Assembly (NCBI GenBank): GCA_014529385.2
Contig: CM043944.1
Span: 167,473,740-167,533,739 of the forward strand
DNA from: Adiantum capillus-veneris
Taxonomy: Eukaryota; Streptophyta; Polypodiopsida; Polypodiales; Pteridaceae
DNA: 60,000 nucleotides
Reading direction: 5' to 3'
Numbering within the stretch: position 1 is the stretch's first letter; every line of letters starts with the position of its first letter. Below are positions 1-13,400 of the stretch, in pieces. Below the pieces are notes generated by a model. The model searched no databases and was not told where the DNA came from. It worked only from the letters and a program-made list of their open reading frames with translations. The translations under genes and the position numbers were made by a program.

Positions 1-714
1 AGTTCTTTGGGAAAAATTGTAGTCTTTACTTTTGTTCCGTCACCACCTTGAAACTTTCCGATGAACACGTTAGCCAAAATATTTGCAAGATCTTCTTCAG
101 AGATGTGGGTTTTCTCATTTGATGAGATGTCAATGAATTTATATGGTGCAACCTCTCGGTGCTTATATGGTCTTTTGTGAAGTATTCTGGTATCAAAAAA
201 CCAGCTGGTTAGCTCTTGAATTTGATCAAAAAGTTATCAAAAAAGTTTTTTTTAAAATACAAACTTGACCATAAATGAAAAATGAGCATAACTTGATCAA
301 ACAAGTCCAAACTTGACCAAATTTCACCAGTCAGCTAGGACAACTACATGCAATAGGTCATGTGGTTATAGGTTAGATGTGGCTCTCAGAGGTACATGGA
401 TTGCGATCCATGTTGGAACACATTTTGGAGATCTGATGACACCATCTGATTAAGCATGTTGTGCGGATGCTATGGTTCAAAAGTTTTTGAATTTGGAACA
501 CTGATTAGAGATGTATGCCTACTTCTTGGAAATTTTTTGCAAACTTAGAGAAATTGGCACTTTGACTAGGGTTTTGAACTCCAAATGACTTCAAACTTTA
601 GGGTTAGGCTTTGATGGTATGGTTTTGGTTGGGAGAAATGGAAAAGGTACATGGATTGCGATCCATGTTTGATAGCCTTTTGAGGTGAAACTTGGTGCAC
701 ATGTTCCTAGAGCC

Positions 715-1408
715 TGTTAAGTATGGAGCCTGATTTACCCCTTGTAATTTTTTTGTATTAAAAACTCACATTTTTAAGGCCCTCATTATGAGGAGAAGCC
801 ATTGTGCGTGAAGAAAAATCAGTCGACTGGAAACCAAAATTTTCACGCCCAAGCTCGAGACTAGCTTCGTCAGAATATTCCTTTTCACCGGAATATTATG
901 GCCGGCGGACGGTGGACGGAAAGTGATCGGAAGACGACCGATCGGTTGGCCTGGCCGGTGGCCGAATTCAAAAGCGGACTTGTCTTCTCAAGGGTGACCA
1001 CACATGGGCGGATTGGAGGGTCCGATTTGGACTTATCTACACAAGGGCAGCTACACATGGTTGCCTCTCATGAGAGAGGGCAGCCCTTTTGGCCTATAAA
1101 AGGAGGCCATTTCTACACACATTTCACAGTTTGAAGTTGAGGCAACAAGGTGGGTGTGAGGTGGTGAGAGTGAAGCAAGGTGGGAGCTCTATTAAGGGTA
1201 TAATCCCTTTGTAACCTACTTTTTGTTTGAAGTACTAAATCCATTAAGTGGTTGCTTTCCCGTGGATGTAGCTCACATTGGGTGAATCACGTATATCATG
1301 TGTACTCTCTCTCTCTGTGTACTCTATAATCTCTTGTGTGTGAAAATTATCTCTCTCCATTAAGTAATTTACTCAATTATCTACTTAGCTACATCATATT
1401 TCCTAACA
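715..1408 (+). mobile_element. Solo LTR, Ty1/copia type
   Basis: A 694-bp sequence starting TGTTAAG and ending CCTAACA, flanked by GAGCC (710-714) and GAGAC (1409-1413), a 5-bp target duplication with one mismatch. It has a TATA box, a GC-rich upstream half, and near its end the arrangement typical of copia LTRs (GTGGATGTAGCTCACATTGGG then a TCACGTATATC-like stretch). No internal region or second LTR follows, as expected after LTR-LTR recombination. It interrupts the palindrome-bearing region of element B. Assignment to copia is by sequence style, not alignment. Confidence 0.7.
1095..1102 (+). promoter_or_regulatory. TATA box of the solo LTR
   Basis: TATAAAAG lies 381 nt into the LTR and is followed by a purine-rich stretch and the R/U5-like part. 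Position and context fit an LTR core promoter on the plus strand. Confidence 0.55.
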
Positions 1409-2556
1409 GAGACTATCCTAATACACTGGTGAAATCTTTTCAAATTTGGACAAGATTTTTCTAAGTTTTCTCAATTTCCCAATTTATAGCCCAATTAGGT
1501 ATGACTTTTCCATATTTGCCTTTTGATGACATCTTTGATCCCTCATGATTATTATTCTACCTGCGATTTTGCCCATGTGATGATTGAGAGTTGGAGAAGT
1601 GTCCCAATCCTGGTTGTCTATTAATTTTCATTACAATTGGAGCTTGTTTGGACCTTCCAGGGATTCTGGAAAATTTGGCCCACTTTTCAAGCATCTTTTG
1701 CATTCACTGAGATACACTAAGTTCACTATCTTTGCTCAAAATCAAACACTCTATACTTTGCACGTTGAAACTGCTGAGCTTGACATGTGACTCACCTTAG
1801 AAGACCAAAAAGTGAAATTTTGACATATATCACAACCACTACCCTTCACAAACAGTTTGCACTCCATTTTTGGCTGATTTGGTAAAGGGGTACATGGATT
1901 GCAATCCATGTTCGGTGACCATTTTGAACAAAACTTTGTGGGATGGTTTGGTCATGTTCTCTAACTTAGTTGTCCATTTCTTTTGAGTTTTGATCATTTT
2001 TTCACAGTGTGGGTCAAAATGACCATTCGAGGACTAGCTTTCCAATTTTCCTTGAAATTTGGTTGATCCTTGGTCCATTTTTCCCAACATTTGCATGGCT
2101 TTTCCCTGTTCTAACATGTTGGGAGACCTAGATCTCGATCCATGTCCGACAACCTCTGCTAATTGTAATCACACCAGTGGAAAGAATCTTTCAAAGGCTT
2201 CACTTTGCACAAATTCTTTTAGAATTTAGACGTGGGGGACATGGCTCGCGATCCATGTTCCACTACATCTAGAAAATTTGATTACATGTTCCAATTTTGA
2301 TCAGTGAGGGAAACATTCTTATGAAAAAAGAATTGGATTTGGACTTAAATCGCCCCTCCAAATGTCCCTTGAAAATTTGTGAAAATCCCAAATTTGATTT
2401 GACTAGTACTATCTTTTGTGCTCGTGTTTTGTTCATTTGAAAATCCAGAGATGTTCTTGCACTAAAGAGGAGCATACTTGTAAAATCTTGTGAGGTGTGG
2501 GTGTTCGGTGTGGGTGTAGCAAGCAAATCCCCAATGGAATGTTGTAGGTCACAAGA

Positions 2557-2593
<37 letters not shown>
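2557..2593. repeat. (CT)n microsatellite
   Basis: A CT run of about 37 nt with one TTT interruption. The apparent Arg/Glu-repeat protein on the other strand is only this repeat. Confidence 0.9.
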
Positions 2594-3149
2594 AAGTCTC
2601 TCAAAGTATCTGATTGCAAATGAGGTCTAATTTGCCCATTTTGCCTATATGTGCCTGGATTGCCTAGAATGCTATGTACATACTTACCTTATTTTCTCAC
2701 ATTTCCCATGGTATACCGCCTGCGGATCAGACGGCTCATCATTTGGATGCCCATTTTTTGATTGCTCTCAAACATGCAATTTCGGTCCATCGTAAGTTGG
2801 CCTAAATTTTGACATGTGCCAAATCCTTCCATACTTGACATGCTAGAAGCTCTTGATTTGTAGATTTTGCGTTTGCTTTCAGAACTTGAATCTGACTTCC
2901 CTGGCTCTATTTATTAAATTTTGATACTTATAAGGTTAAAAAAGAAAGGAAATTATTAAAAATTATTATTACTTGGCCAAAATTATTTTTACACTTGTAT
3001 GTACATAATTCCACTCTAGATATTCTAACTATCAAAATTTGTCGATATGGCTCATTATTATGCTTGATAAGTGTCAAATTTTGCTAAAAGACGATAAAAA
3101 AGTAAAAATATAAGCTATAAAATAAACTTTATACACTATATACATGATT

Positions 3150-3870
3150 GAAATTCATTGTTTATCACATCTTGCTCATGGAACTCTTTCATTTGTCTTG
3201 TGCATATATGGATGCAAGAGCCTTGAGACACAATTTGTCTAATCTAGTAAGCTGTTCAACTTGGACTAACAACTCATGTCCAGTCCATATCATACCATCT
3301 GCCACTTGTATTGCGGGAACCAAGAATTCTAAGGGCTTAATGACATTGATCCCAAACATCAAATTGAAAGGTGTTGTTATCAGTGTCGTTCTGTATGCTA
3401 TCCTATATTCCCATACAGATGAATGTAATTTCTGGTCCCAACCGGCTATTGATCCATTTACATTTTTGGTGAGCACGGTGCATAGAATTTTTTTTGTTCT
3501 CTCAGCTTGCCTATTTTCTTGAGGGTGATATGACACTAACTTTGAATCAAGCACCATAAACTCTTGCAGTAGATAGTCAATCATATTGTTTATGAAGTCA
3601 GTCCCTTTAACACTTACTATCTCAATCAAAAGCCCATATCAAGTGAAGATGTTCTCATATAAGAATTGCGATGTCGTTCTATCATCCTTCTTCTGTGTCA
3701 CTTTGGATTCTACCCATTTGGTCAAATAATCTATTTTCCACTATAATGTATTGAGCATGTGTCCTATAAGCTAGATCCAACAAAGTCTATCCCCCATTTG
3801 GCAAAAGCCCTTGCACCCATAATCAGTCTTAGTGGCATTTCATTGCGTTGCATACGTGGTTTTGTTCGTT
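3150..3870 (-). pseudogene. Element B integrase core and C-terminal part, decayed
   Basis: Read on the minus strand from about 3870, this shows a Gypsy integrase core: a WGIDFVG box (first catalytic Asp), a YLTKWVE block, an IEIVS-x2-G-TDF block where the second catalytic Asp should lie but the match is altered, a YHPQ-x-N-x-QAE box (catalytic Glu), and the TTPFNLMFG stretch leading to the C-terminal domain, which stops near 3150. Stops and a frameshift around 3630-3760 break it. It continues the HHCC domains found on the opposite strand at 7.3-7.9 kb, which is evidence for an internal inversion. Confidence 0.75.
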
Positions 3871-4310
3871 TTATGATTTATCCGCATCCAAAAGTTGGAA
3901 CAAAATGGTTGGAAATGTGTAGAAGGCTCATAGAAACAGCTCAAGCTCTAATGCAGCTAGAAATAATGAATATCTCTGAACAAGTAGTGTATGTACTTGA
4001 AAAGAGTACAAAAGCGCACTAAAAGAAAAAATAACGGGCAAACCAACTAAACCGGGGAATGAAGGACCACCGAATATTAGGGTGGTTTGCAAACACAATG
4101 GATGAGGCCAAGTCTCATGAGATACAGCTAATTCCAGAAGTGGATGAGCCGTGGTCATGACAATCCTTACGGGAGACAATAAAAAACCAAAAAGATGGTA
4201 GTGCCACATTGCAATCAGCACCAATCTCGGAGATCGACATGGATCATGAGATTTATCCTCGGGATATACAATCATTGTACGGAGATGTAGGGACATAAGT
4301 ATCCATGGAG
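3865..4310 (+). pseudogene. Element B gag C-terminal fragment
   Basis: The first part (about 3870-3960) resembles the end of element A gag: a YP-x-V/K pair followed by M-C-[RK]2-[LM]-I-[EK]-TAQ-[AS]-LM. The rest is full of stops. No zinc knuckle is present. It is the left end of the inverted segment. Confidence 0.55.
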
Positions 4311-4619
4311 AGAAAATTGAGAATGTTAAGGACTTTACCTTCTTTTATAGGGAAACATGAGACAAAATCTGAAGTTAAGGTTGTGCCATCTCAATGGAGT
4401 TTAATTCCACAAATGATGGACACAAAGAGCCTCCACAAACTAATGTCATCTCCTATAAATGTACCATTATCTTGTAGAACTTCTGAGGCTAGACCATATG
4501 GGGTCTAATGAGCAAAAACCTGGAAAAGATGGGTTTGAAAATACCACCATAATATAAACTTGTAGATGAAAACATGGATAAAATTCAATATGAGAAACCA
4601 AAAACAAAGCCAGTACGAG

Positions 4620-5354
4620 TGAATAAGGTGGGAAACTATTGTGGAGGAGAGGAATGTTTACCACCTTACCACTTGAGTACAAGGGAGTGAAGATGATAGC
4701 TATACTCAATAGTGGGGTTAGGGTAGCCATCGCTAAAAACAAAATCTGGGAGAAGTGGGGAAGACCATCTCTAAGGAAAATAGGTATGAAGTTGCAACTA
4801 ATAGACAGATTTGTAGAGAGACCCTTGGGGATTCTTGAAAAAATAATCATATCCTCTTGTGCCATTGAGTACCAGCACACTTTGCCGTAGTAGATTTCCC
4901 AAAAAGCAACAACTTTGAGGTTATATTGGGATGACCATTCATGCATCAACTCAAAATGGCTCAAGATTGGGGCTATGACCACCTCTACTTGAGACACAAG
5001 GACGTAACAACAAGGGTCATCACAAAGGACAATAGTTATAGAGACGTAAATCAAACCCCAGTACAAGACTTTGATGTAACTACGAAATCCAAAACGCAAT
5101 TACCTACTTGGTTGATGAAAGAAGTGCATGTTTGGATTTGTAGAGCATCTGAATATGAAAACCTGAGAAAGGAAGATTGTATCCTAGAGCGCTCGATAGA
5201 GGATAAACACTATATAAAAGAGCCATTTCCAGGGGAGTTATTTGAACCCTTTGGATGGGAGCAGATACTAGTGACTCTAGATGTTTGCGTGAATGAGATA
5301 TCCCCCACAACATTTTGCGATAGAGATGGTTATGACATAATGTCCTTCCAATGA
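4620..5354 (+). pseudogene. Element B protease and downstream linker
   Basis: Homologous to the protease-linker region of element A. The retropepsin active-site triad has decayed to N-S-G (ILNSGVRVAIA), so the catalytic Asp is lost. A [LI]QL-x-[DN]-[RG]-F-x-E-[RK]PLG[IL]LEK block follows, then the NQTPV linker and a CILERSIEDK block matching A's linker. Several stops and frame changes separate the pieces. Confidence 0.7.
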
Positions 5355-6089
5355 TAAATGTTATCTTGCAATAAACATGGTTATGACGTAATGTCCTTCG
5401 AGATGGTTATGACATAATTTTCTTCTAGATGGTAAATATTATCTTGAAACCAAAAGAAGAAACTGGGAGAGATAAACTCTTGAAACGGATAGTTGATGAA
5501 ATTTCTATTTGAGATGTTAGTGATAATAATGATGAGGAGGTCCATGATTCACAGAGTGATGATTTAGGAAACGATTTTGAAAATGAACACTCAAGTAGTT
5601 CACAAAACTAAGACATACCAAAATGAAATGAGCCAATCTTCTACAAGTTTTCCAACTAAAAATGAAGGAGACAACGAACATAACAAATGAAACGAGTGGA
5701 AAAACAACAAAAATGACTTGATAAACCAATGCCTTGATTGATGAGCAAAACATAGTATCTCTGCTCATGGGAGCACATGACTGTGTTTGAGATAAAATCA
5801 CAAAAAAAATGTTGAAGTTAGCGTCTCTACAAACAAACCCCAAAAAGCAAATCCAAGTACATACTGGAAACATCAAGGAAAGTGTCCAAAACTGAATGAA
5901 AATGTGAATATCAAAAACTAAAGTAGACACTGTAGAAAACATAGATGGAAATTAAAGATGAATCCAACATTGAGAAATTTGATGCACCCTCTCACTATAA
6001 AAAGTACACCATCCAAAACAGAGGTATTATGATTTACCAGTCAACAAGGGAACTCAAGGAACTGGGTACATCATATTATGGGGTTGAAA
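5355..6089 (+). pseudogene. Element B linker between protease and RT, heavily decayed
   Basis: No open frame. By position it corresponds to A's acidic/basic linker at 25883-26634. Short repeats of a GGTTATGACATAATGTCCTTC-like phrase occur near 5325-5420, suggesting small local duplications. Little protein similarity is left by eye. Confidence 0.4.
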
Positions 6090-6794
<705 letters not shown>

Positions 6795-6800
<6 letters not shown>

Positions 6801-7290
6801 ATCTTCCATGTCACATAGATATTTCAGCATATGTAATAGGATGCATCTCAGCACAACCTAGAGAGAACAATATGGATTCTCCAATTTGTAACTCTAGTAG
6901 ACAACTCAATAGTGTGGACCAAAATTAAACGACCACAAAAAGAGAAGGATTGGGAATGATCTATGCCGTCAAAAAGTCTAGACATTACCTTCTCGCAAAC
7001 AAATTTGTATTCTTTGTAGATCACCAGGAACTATTGTACTTAGTGAACAAACCATGCATTACTGGTCTCGACGGTTCATTATATTGATAGAGTTTGATTT
7101 TATAGTGGTAGTCAAGAAAGGGACTACTCATTAGAGGATTTTTCACGATTGATTCATGGAGAAGCACCTCTTGGGGTTGAAGATGACCTATCAGGCTTGT
7201 ATCTTTTTTCTATATAGATGGTACCAAGGTGGAGTGAATGAAAAATCCCATCGATCACCATTCATTCTTTGCAAGTTGAAAGGCAATCAT
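6795..7290 (+). pseudogene. Element B RNase H, decayed
   Basis: Starts with W-x-KIFHVHIDI at the deletion junction, then SSRQLNS, TTTKREGLGMIYAVKK, RHYLLANKFVFF and an HQEL-x-YLVNKP block, as in element A. In-frame stops occur before TTTKR and after the HQE block. Confidence 0.75.
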
Positions 7291-7912
7291 AAGTCATTGA
7301 GAAAACACACTCGCTTGTGCTAATAGCAGGACGACTATATAAGCCTAGAAAGGATGGGATACTTAGGCTATGTATAGAGCCATCGGAGAAAGATTTGTAC
7401 TTGATACAAGCTCATGTGAAAACAATGGTAATTCATAATGCAAAAGTGAAGACATTGCAGAGATTGATGAGACTTGGGGTGTATTGGCCTCATATGTAGC
7501 AAAGTGTCCATGACTATGTTAATTCATGTGATACTTGTGCCATTCAGATGCCAATCAAACATGCTATGCTGCTCAAAGTAGCAAAAGCACCCAAGTGGAG
7601 TAAATACATTGTAGACTACCTAGAAACAAGAGTCTTACAAACTAATGTTAACCAATCTTGACTATGTTCAATTTAGAGAGAAGCAAAGAACTACGTCATA
7701 ATTGAAAATCACCTTTATTGTAGGGGGATCGATAACAACTTGAGAATTTGTACCACAAAATGCGAGTACTTGTCGATTATTGAGCAAGCACATACCGGAC
7801 CTACAAGAGGTCATTTTTTTGCATACAAAATTGCAAATGCTATATTTCTTGCAAGGATTGGGTGGCCAACTCTGTATATGGATGATGAGCAATATGTCAA
7901 ACAATGCAAAGT
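7290..7912 (+). pseudogene. Element B integrase zinc-binding domains, two in tandem
   Basis: Two HHCC units follow each other. The first has H-x6-H near 7413 and C-x2-C at 7528-7539, after the typical LIAGRLYK start and with the GVYWP block. The second has H-x6-H at about 7791-7814 and a WPTLYMD block; its C-x2-C keeps only the first Cys because the inversion breakpoint follows at about 7910. Stops break the first unit and the linker. Element A has the same doubled arrangement, so it is ancestral to the family. Confidence 0.75.
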
Positions 7913-9326
7913 CATTTTTGAGATTTTTGTTTCTCAAGCCCTCTATAAAGAGGATTGATAGTCGGTCGTCTTGTGGTAACTCTTGCACAAGACATCTCTC
8001 AGTATAAAGTTTGAAACAAAGTGAAGCTTCCTTCACCTTTTCCTTCTCCTTTTGCTTAAAAGCAAAGATCTAAAAAATTGTATTGTGCTTGATTCCTCTT
8101 TTGAAGAATTCCTTGGCAAACTCTCACAAGAGTTGATCAATGTTTAGAAATCTCTATAGACCAATGGCACGAACCAAGTCAATGCTGCTCCTTTCCAAGG
8201 TAAAACCAAATTCTTTGTACTGAGTGTGGAAATCCACCACTTGCTCTGCTCTTAAGACTTGATTAAAGAGTGAAAGATTTGCATATGGATCCCTTGACCC
8301 GTTGTACTTCTTAGCAACACACTTGGCCACTTGAGATGGTTGCATTCTTCACATTTTTTCTACCATTCTCATCATTCTAGGCTCGCCCAATACAACATCT
8401 CTTGCTTCATATCCACTAATATGTACTCTTGTGGTCTTTTCAATTACTCTCTCATCATGTCTAGCAACTTTAGCTTCAGTCAAGGCATCTGGAGCCCTCA
8501 TAGTGTGAATTGTGTCTAGAATTTCACTACCCCAATGCGTAGTCATTGGAAACCTCAAACTCAAGGATCCCATTGGTCTAGGTGCAGATAGATGTGGTCG
8601 ACTAAATAAGTTTTCCACTCTATTTCTCTTGGACTCACTCTTGTAGTTTTTGGCCTTGTTTTAGAGATAGTTGGTCTATGTGTGCTAGGAGTGACATAGT
8701 ACTGGTGAAGAGGTTCCCTAAAGTACGTATATCTCTCCAATTATTTGTATTTTATGGTAGAGTACCGTCATCCATACTTATCAAGCATTATCACTTGGGT
8801 ATCTCTATCTTCCTCGTACGTAAAAACATATAAGCATTTTTACTCCATTAATTCCCCAATGTAGGGATCGTCACATTTATAGTAGAGCATCTACTCCCCA
8901 TTTTCATACCAGCTTTGGCAGCTTTTTAGTAGGCTCCACATCAACCTTCTCCTTGGTGCTTGTTAATCCCAACTTTTCCACAACATAGGGATTGTGCAAA
9001 ACTAAATACATGGTTCCCTCATCATCAAAGTATCGATCGCCGCTATAGTCCACAAAAACTAGGTCCTTGAACTCGGTAGGTCTCTCTTCCAGTTTCGCAC
9101 AATAGCGATCCATACCATCTTTATAAATTTTAGCACCTTGTTTATTTTTGAATTGAAATTTTGATTGCAAAAGTTTCATGGTTGGTGCTAGTTCGGATAG
9201 TCCCACCACCATGATTTTATCTTCCTTGAAACTCACACTCGTGAATTCTTCAGCCATATAGGTGTATGATCTCTCTAAAGAAGTATCAAAAATACTTTCA
9301 TCTAAGATCGGCTCTAAGGTCGGCAA
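7905..9326 (-). pseudogene. Element B gag, decayed
   Basis: Minus-strand gag relic in at least four pieces: 9326-8904 (acidic N-terminal region with a D-x-GDRYFDDEG block also seen in A), 8618-8349, 8345-8154 (QPSQVAK...NGSRDP, then a capsid-like RAEQVVDF stretch) and 8036-7905 (QELPQDDRLSILFIEGLRN). Frames change between pieces. The capsid-like homology to A ends where the inverted segment begins. The start at 9326 lies 131 bp from the insertion site of element A. Confidence 0.7.
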
Positions 9327-9456
9327 TGGTCCTTAATTGACACTCTCTTTGGTTGAAATATAACTAACTTGGTCTGTAGCATTAGAGTTTTTACTATGGT
9401 ATAGTCTACTTGATTTTGCAAATACATCAAGAATTAACTTTGCAAAACCCTAAATT

Positions 9457-9461
9457 GTTAC
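9457..9461. repeat. Target-site duplication of element A (left)
   Basis: GTTAC immediately before TGTTGGACGG; an identical GTTAC follows the right LTR at 33749-33753. Confidence 0.9.
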
Positions 9462-10381
9462 TGTTGGACGGATACGCCTCGACGGACATCAGCACAGCGA
9501 GAACTCACCTAACATGTAATGTCAGCTAAGGACGAAGCTTGACCCGCAGGCGCGTGGAAGCAAGCATAAGGTGTCAACCTACACTCGACCGACTCCTAAC
9601 TAATTCCTACAGAGGTCTCTATCAATTGTCTAAGTCACAGCCTTCAAGAGTGCATAAGAGGTAACTTTCTACAACGCTTTCTAGAGCCGAACACCCATCA
9701 AACAATCTCAAAATACCATAGAACTTGAAGGAGACCCTACTAATACCAATAGGTCACTCTCCCTAAGGTCTATGAACCAAAATCCCGACCCAAAACACCT
9801 GGTGTAGAAACACGTAGGATGTCTGGCCGAAATCTACAGGTCTTCATTTCCAAAATCTAAAGTGCCTAATGTATAGTTCTACTCAATGTGAACGCGTGGA
9901 TATGCTGCAATGCAGAATCAGACAACGTATGCTCACCCAAACAACCGATGAAGCTCGTAGAAGGAGCTCGCAAGACCGGACCGTACACGCGCAATGTAGG
10001 TATCGGTGCGTAGCTCTCATCGGGGGCAACATGCTGCACTTCTCCGCACTCAATTCCAACCACCGGAGCACACGTAGCGTCAAGATGAAGCTCACACTCT
10101 CTCTCTCACTCACAGACTTCAAACTTGTTTTTAAAATGACAAAAGGTTTTTTCATTAAGGTCAAAAAGTGGTATATATACCTTAAAATTTCTCAAACACT
10201 AAAGTTCCAAAATCAACCATCTACTCAATCTAACTATCAAAACTGGGATACAATCTGGAAACTTCTATAAGTCCCAATAATTACAAGATGAAAAATCAGG
10301 TTTTCCTCAATGAATGAATAATTACAAAAAATAAGAGTCCTTCGAGTAGTTACTCCCGTGGGGTGTGTCCAGCTTCTAACA
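9462..10381 (-). repeat. Element A 3' LTR
   Basis: 920 bp, TG...CA on both strands (TGTTGGACGG to TTCTAACA). It contains TATATATA at 10172-10179, a half-site of palindrome family 1 (GTAGGATGTC, 9814-9823) and a CT stretch near 10098. The right copy has about 20 bp more around this CT stretch. It is the 3' LTR because coding runs on the minus strand. Confidence 0.93.
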
Positions 10382-10395
10382 CTCCCCCCCTCCTT
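10382..10395 (-). promoter_or_regulatory. Polypurine tract of element A
   Basis: On the minus strand AAGGAGGGGGGGAG directly abuts the 3' LTR, as needed to prime plus-strand DNA synthesis. Confidence 0.85.
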
Positions 10396-10402
10396 GCTCA
10401 TT

Positions 10403-13400
10403 TCATCCCCGACATGGCCTTGATTGGTTGCTGCATCTTATCGTTTCCCGCATCTTTAGCAGTGATTCGTACCTAGCATGTAGGTTCAGCATTGTTGGGC
10501 CAAAGATGTCTGTATTCATGGTGAAGAACCCTGTATAGAATGCTTCTTCAAAATCCTGGAGGTGATAGGATTGTAGAAACATGATTCTTTTATACAGCGC
10601 ATGTATCACCTCCTTGGAAGGCTGACCTGACAGATCATAGGCGCATCTGTATGTATCGTGGAAGAAGAATATGCTGTCGATCACCTGGCCTGGCTTGAAG
10701 GTCTCGAACACTGCTAAGATGGTTCTGCAAATTTTCCTCATCATAATGCATGTAAGGTCAGGTGAGCCAGTGAACAACTTTATGGCGCCCGTTAGGGTTT
10801 TCACCATGTATTGGACACTTATTCTCTCACTTGCCTTCACGCCTGACAGCTTTGGGTAGTTCAGCCAAGTGGGTTGGCTTCTTTGGAAAATTTCCTCTAC
10901 CTTCCACGTCCTAACCCTAGGTAGAGGACAGAAGCTGAGATTGTGTCTGATATCTTTAGGTGCCTCTACCAGGTGGATTAGGTATTGTGGGTACTTTGTA
11001 AGCCAAGCCTTCCTCCACTTTGGCTGAGAATCCACTATAAGTTTAACTCCTTCTGGCTTCGAGGTGTCTGTATTGTAGAGATGTACCGTTGGCTCTTCTC
11101 TGATCCGCTTGTTTATTGTAGCTGCCTCATATTTCAGCAATGGATATGGGAGAGAGGGTTGAAGCCACTCGCGCCTAAGATTCTAGCGTCGATCTTCTGG
11201 ATGGTCATAGATTTGAAGACCCTTTGCTCCCACTCCAAGGCTTCCTTCATGGTTTCTATGAGCTCTTCCTCTATTGCCTTATGCAATTTTTCCTCCTCTT
11301 CTTGTGTTAGATCCTATGGCTCTTGAGAGGATCCTGCTATGCTTTCCTCTTGCATGGGTGTGTCCACAGGATCTACCACATTTTCGAGGTCGATGTCCTC
11401 ATTGGCGGCTGGCCTTGAACTTTCTGCCTCACCTCCTTGCTGGCCTTTCAACTCCTCAATTTTTCTTAGGAGTGTTTGCTTTTCTGCTTCAGCTTCTCCA
11501 CCCATAGTCACGAGGAGGTCATTAAGTTCAGCGTTTACTCTTTCCGCCTCCTCGAGCTTTATCTTTATGCTTTCCACTTCTTCTTGCAGGGCTTTTTGGC
11601 CCTCCTCCATTCTTGTTTGCATTACTATAGAACCCTCAGCCATCATCAATCTCTGCTTTTTCTCAAGAGTCAGCTCCTTCTGAAGTTCTTGCATTTGCTC
11701 TTCATATAGTTGACTCAGAAATGATTTGAGTCGAGCTCGTAGCTCTGACTCTAGCAGGTGATGCTCGCAGCCTCTGGATGGTTTGATCTTTGACTTTTAA
11801 TTGGTCCTTGAGCTCAAGGACTTCATCCAGGCTTGCTTCTTGTTCTATCTCTGCTTTTTCCTTGGCATTCCTCATGGCCTCTACTTCTTTCGATTCTTCG
11901 GCCAGTGTAGTGTCAGATTATCTCTTTCTCTTTCGGCATCTTGCAACGACTTATTGAGCTGCTGACACTCTTCTTCAGCTGCTTGTATTCTTTTTACTAC
12001 TTCTTGATTTACTTCTTCCATTGATTGGCAGTTTTGTAGAGCCGTTGCCAGGCTGGCCTGCAGGTCATCTTCTCTCTCTTTTTGCCTTTGGCTTTGTGCC
12101 TGCAGAGAATATACTTCTTTTTTTATCTGTTCTTTAGTGGCTTTGTGCCCTTAATCCGGTTAGCTTTGTCATCACCACATCCCAATCATTGGAGGGCGAG
12201 TGCAGGTCTACAGTGTCTGTAGAAATTTCTTTTAGCTCCACTAGCCGGATGCCTTGCATCTATTCTTTATGCCCTGTCCTTGCCAAGTCAAATGCGACTG
12301 TGGCGGCTTCTTCCTTCGTATAGCCTGCAGCTAGCAGGTCCAAAAATGCATAGTAGGCCTCATCTAGTCCTTTTTGCTCAGATTTAGACTTGGCCACTTG
12401 TTTTTGCTCTTGATCTTTTGCTTGCCTTTCTTCTTGTTTGTTCTCAGCCTCCTTATCTTCTGGTGGAGGGCTGCTAGGAGGTGGTGATGGCTGTGGGCTG
12501 GGTTTAGGGCTATCAGGTAAAGCTGCAGCTTTGCCCTTTAAGTCCCTGTCTGCTTTTGTTTTTCTTTCTCTTTCTTGGCTTTCTTGTTCATCTAGTAGTT
12601 TCTGCCTTATCTGTTCTACTTCCTCCTCTGTGAAAGGTACATGGGGAATGTTTTCCGCTGCAGCATCAAGAATCTCGAAATTTTTGATGTAATCTTCAAA
12701 GTGGTCCCTTTGCACTCTTCTGGATGATCCGGACATAGACTCGAGAGATGTCTTCCAGAGTTCGTTTAAATCACCCTTGAGGGCTCTCTCTGCTCGGAAA
12801 CTCTCCATCAGCCTCTCTAGTCTTGCCGCTTTTTGTGACCTTGTCTCTTTGGTCGGCACTTGAGCAAACTCTTTCTTTCCTTTCTTCTGCTCGGGTTGCT
12901 CCTCTTCAACTACTCTAGCCGTGTTTTCAACCTCGTAGCCACCCTTGGTGCCCTTTGCGGCTCATCTTCCTTGTCTTCTTTTACTCTTAGCCAATCATTC
13001 TGAGATGGGGGGTCAGGCCACCTTCCTTTAGCGTGTAGTGCCCCATATACCACCTTGGTGATCAATTCTCCTGGCACTATGTAGGTTGGCTTTTTGTTGC
13101 CCATCTTTACTAAGATGTCATGTATGTATGCCGCATAGTTGATTATCTTTGGGGTGCCTTTTGTCATTGCCCAAGTAAACGTTGTGGCAATTGCACCTAG
13201 CGGCATCCTGTACTTCTGTGGCCTCTTCATGCACATGTGGAACTACTGGTTGTACAACTGGCTCATAATTGCCACCTTTGGTTTGGCAATGTCTTCAAAG
13301 GTGTAATTTGCCTTTTTCTCCTTGTACACCTTGACTTCATCCCTTCTTTTTGTTACATTGTCTCCCTCATTGGAGAGGTCTAGTGCATGGGCTACAACCC

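Larger units (their letters stand above)
394..2258. repeat. Palindrome family 2, 3' cluster of element B
   Basis: Five copies at 394-413, 649-668, 1892-1911, 2126-2145 and 2239-2258. The arms are ACATGGAT and ATCCATGT around a 4-nt centre, TGCG in the best copies. The copies at 394 and 649 have perfect 8-nt arms; 2126 is the most degraded. After subtracting the solo LTR and its duplication (699 bp), the 649-to-1892 gap is 544 bp, about twice 272. Confidence 0.8.
1..3150 (-). other. Element B: 3' noncoding region
   Basis: AT-rich sequence with no credible coding frame, lying downstream (minus-strand sense) of the integrase relic at 3150-3870. It holds five copies of a palindromic motif with arms ACATGGAT/ATCCATGT (394, 649, 1892, 2126, 2239), a CT run at 2557-2593, and a solo LTR at 715-1408. 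Element B's leader at 33754-35392 holds the same motif, which ties the two parts to one element. B's 3' LTR must lie to the left of the window. Confidence 0.6.

Noticed and set aside
3148-3522. 124-codon plus-strand open frame
   Set aside because: Lies opposite the minus-strand integrase relic and has no domain; a shadow frame.
9869-10270. Open frames within the element A LTRs (also 33215-33583)
   Set aside because: LTR sequence with promoter features; the frames are not kept between the two LTRs and have no recognisable content.
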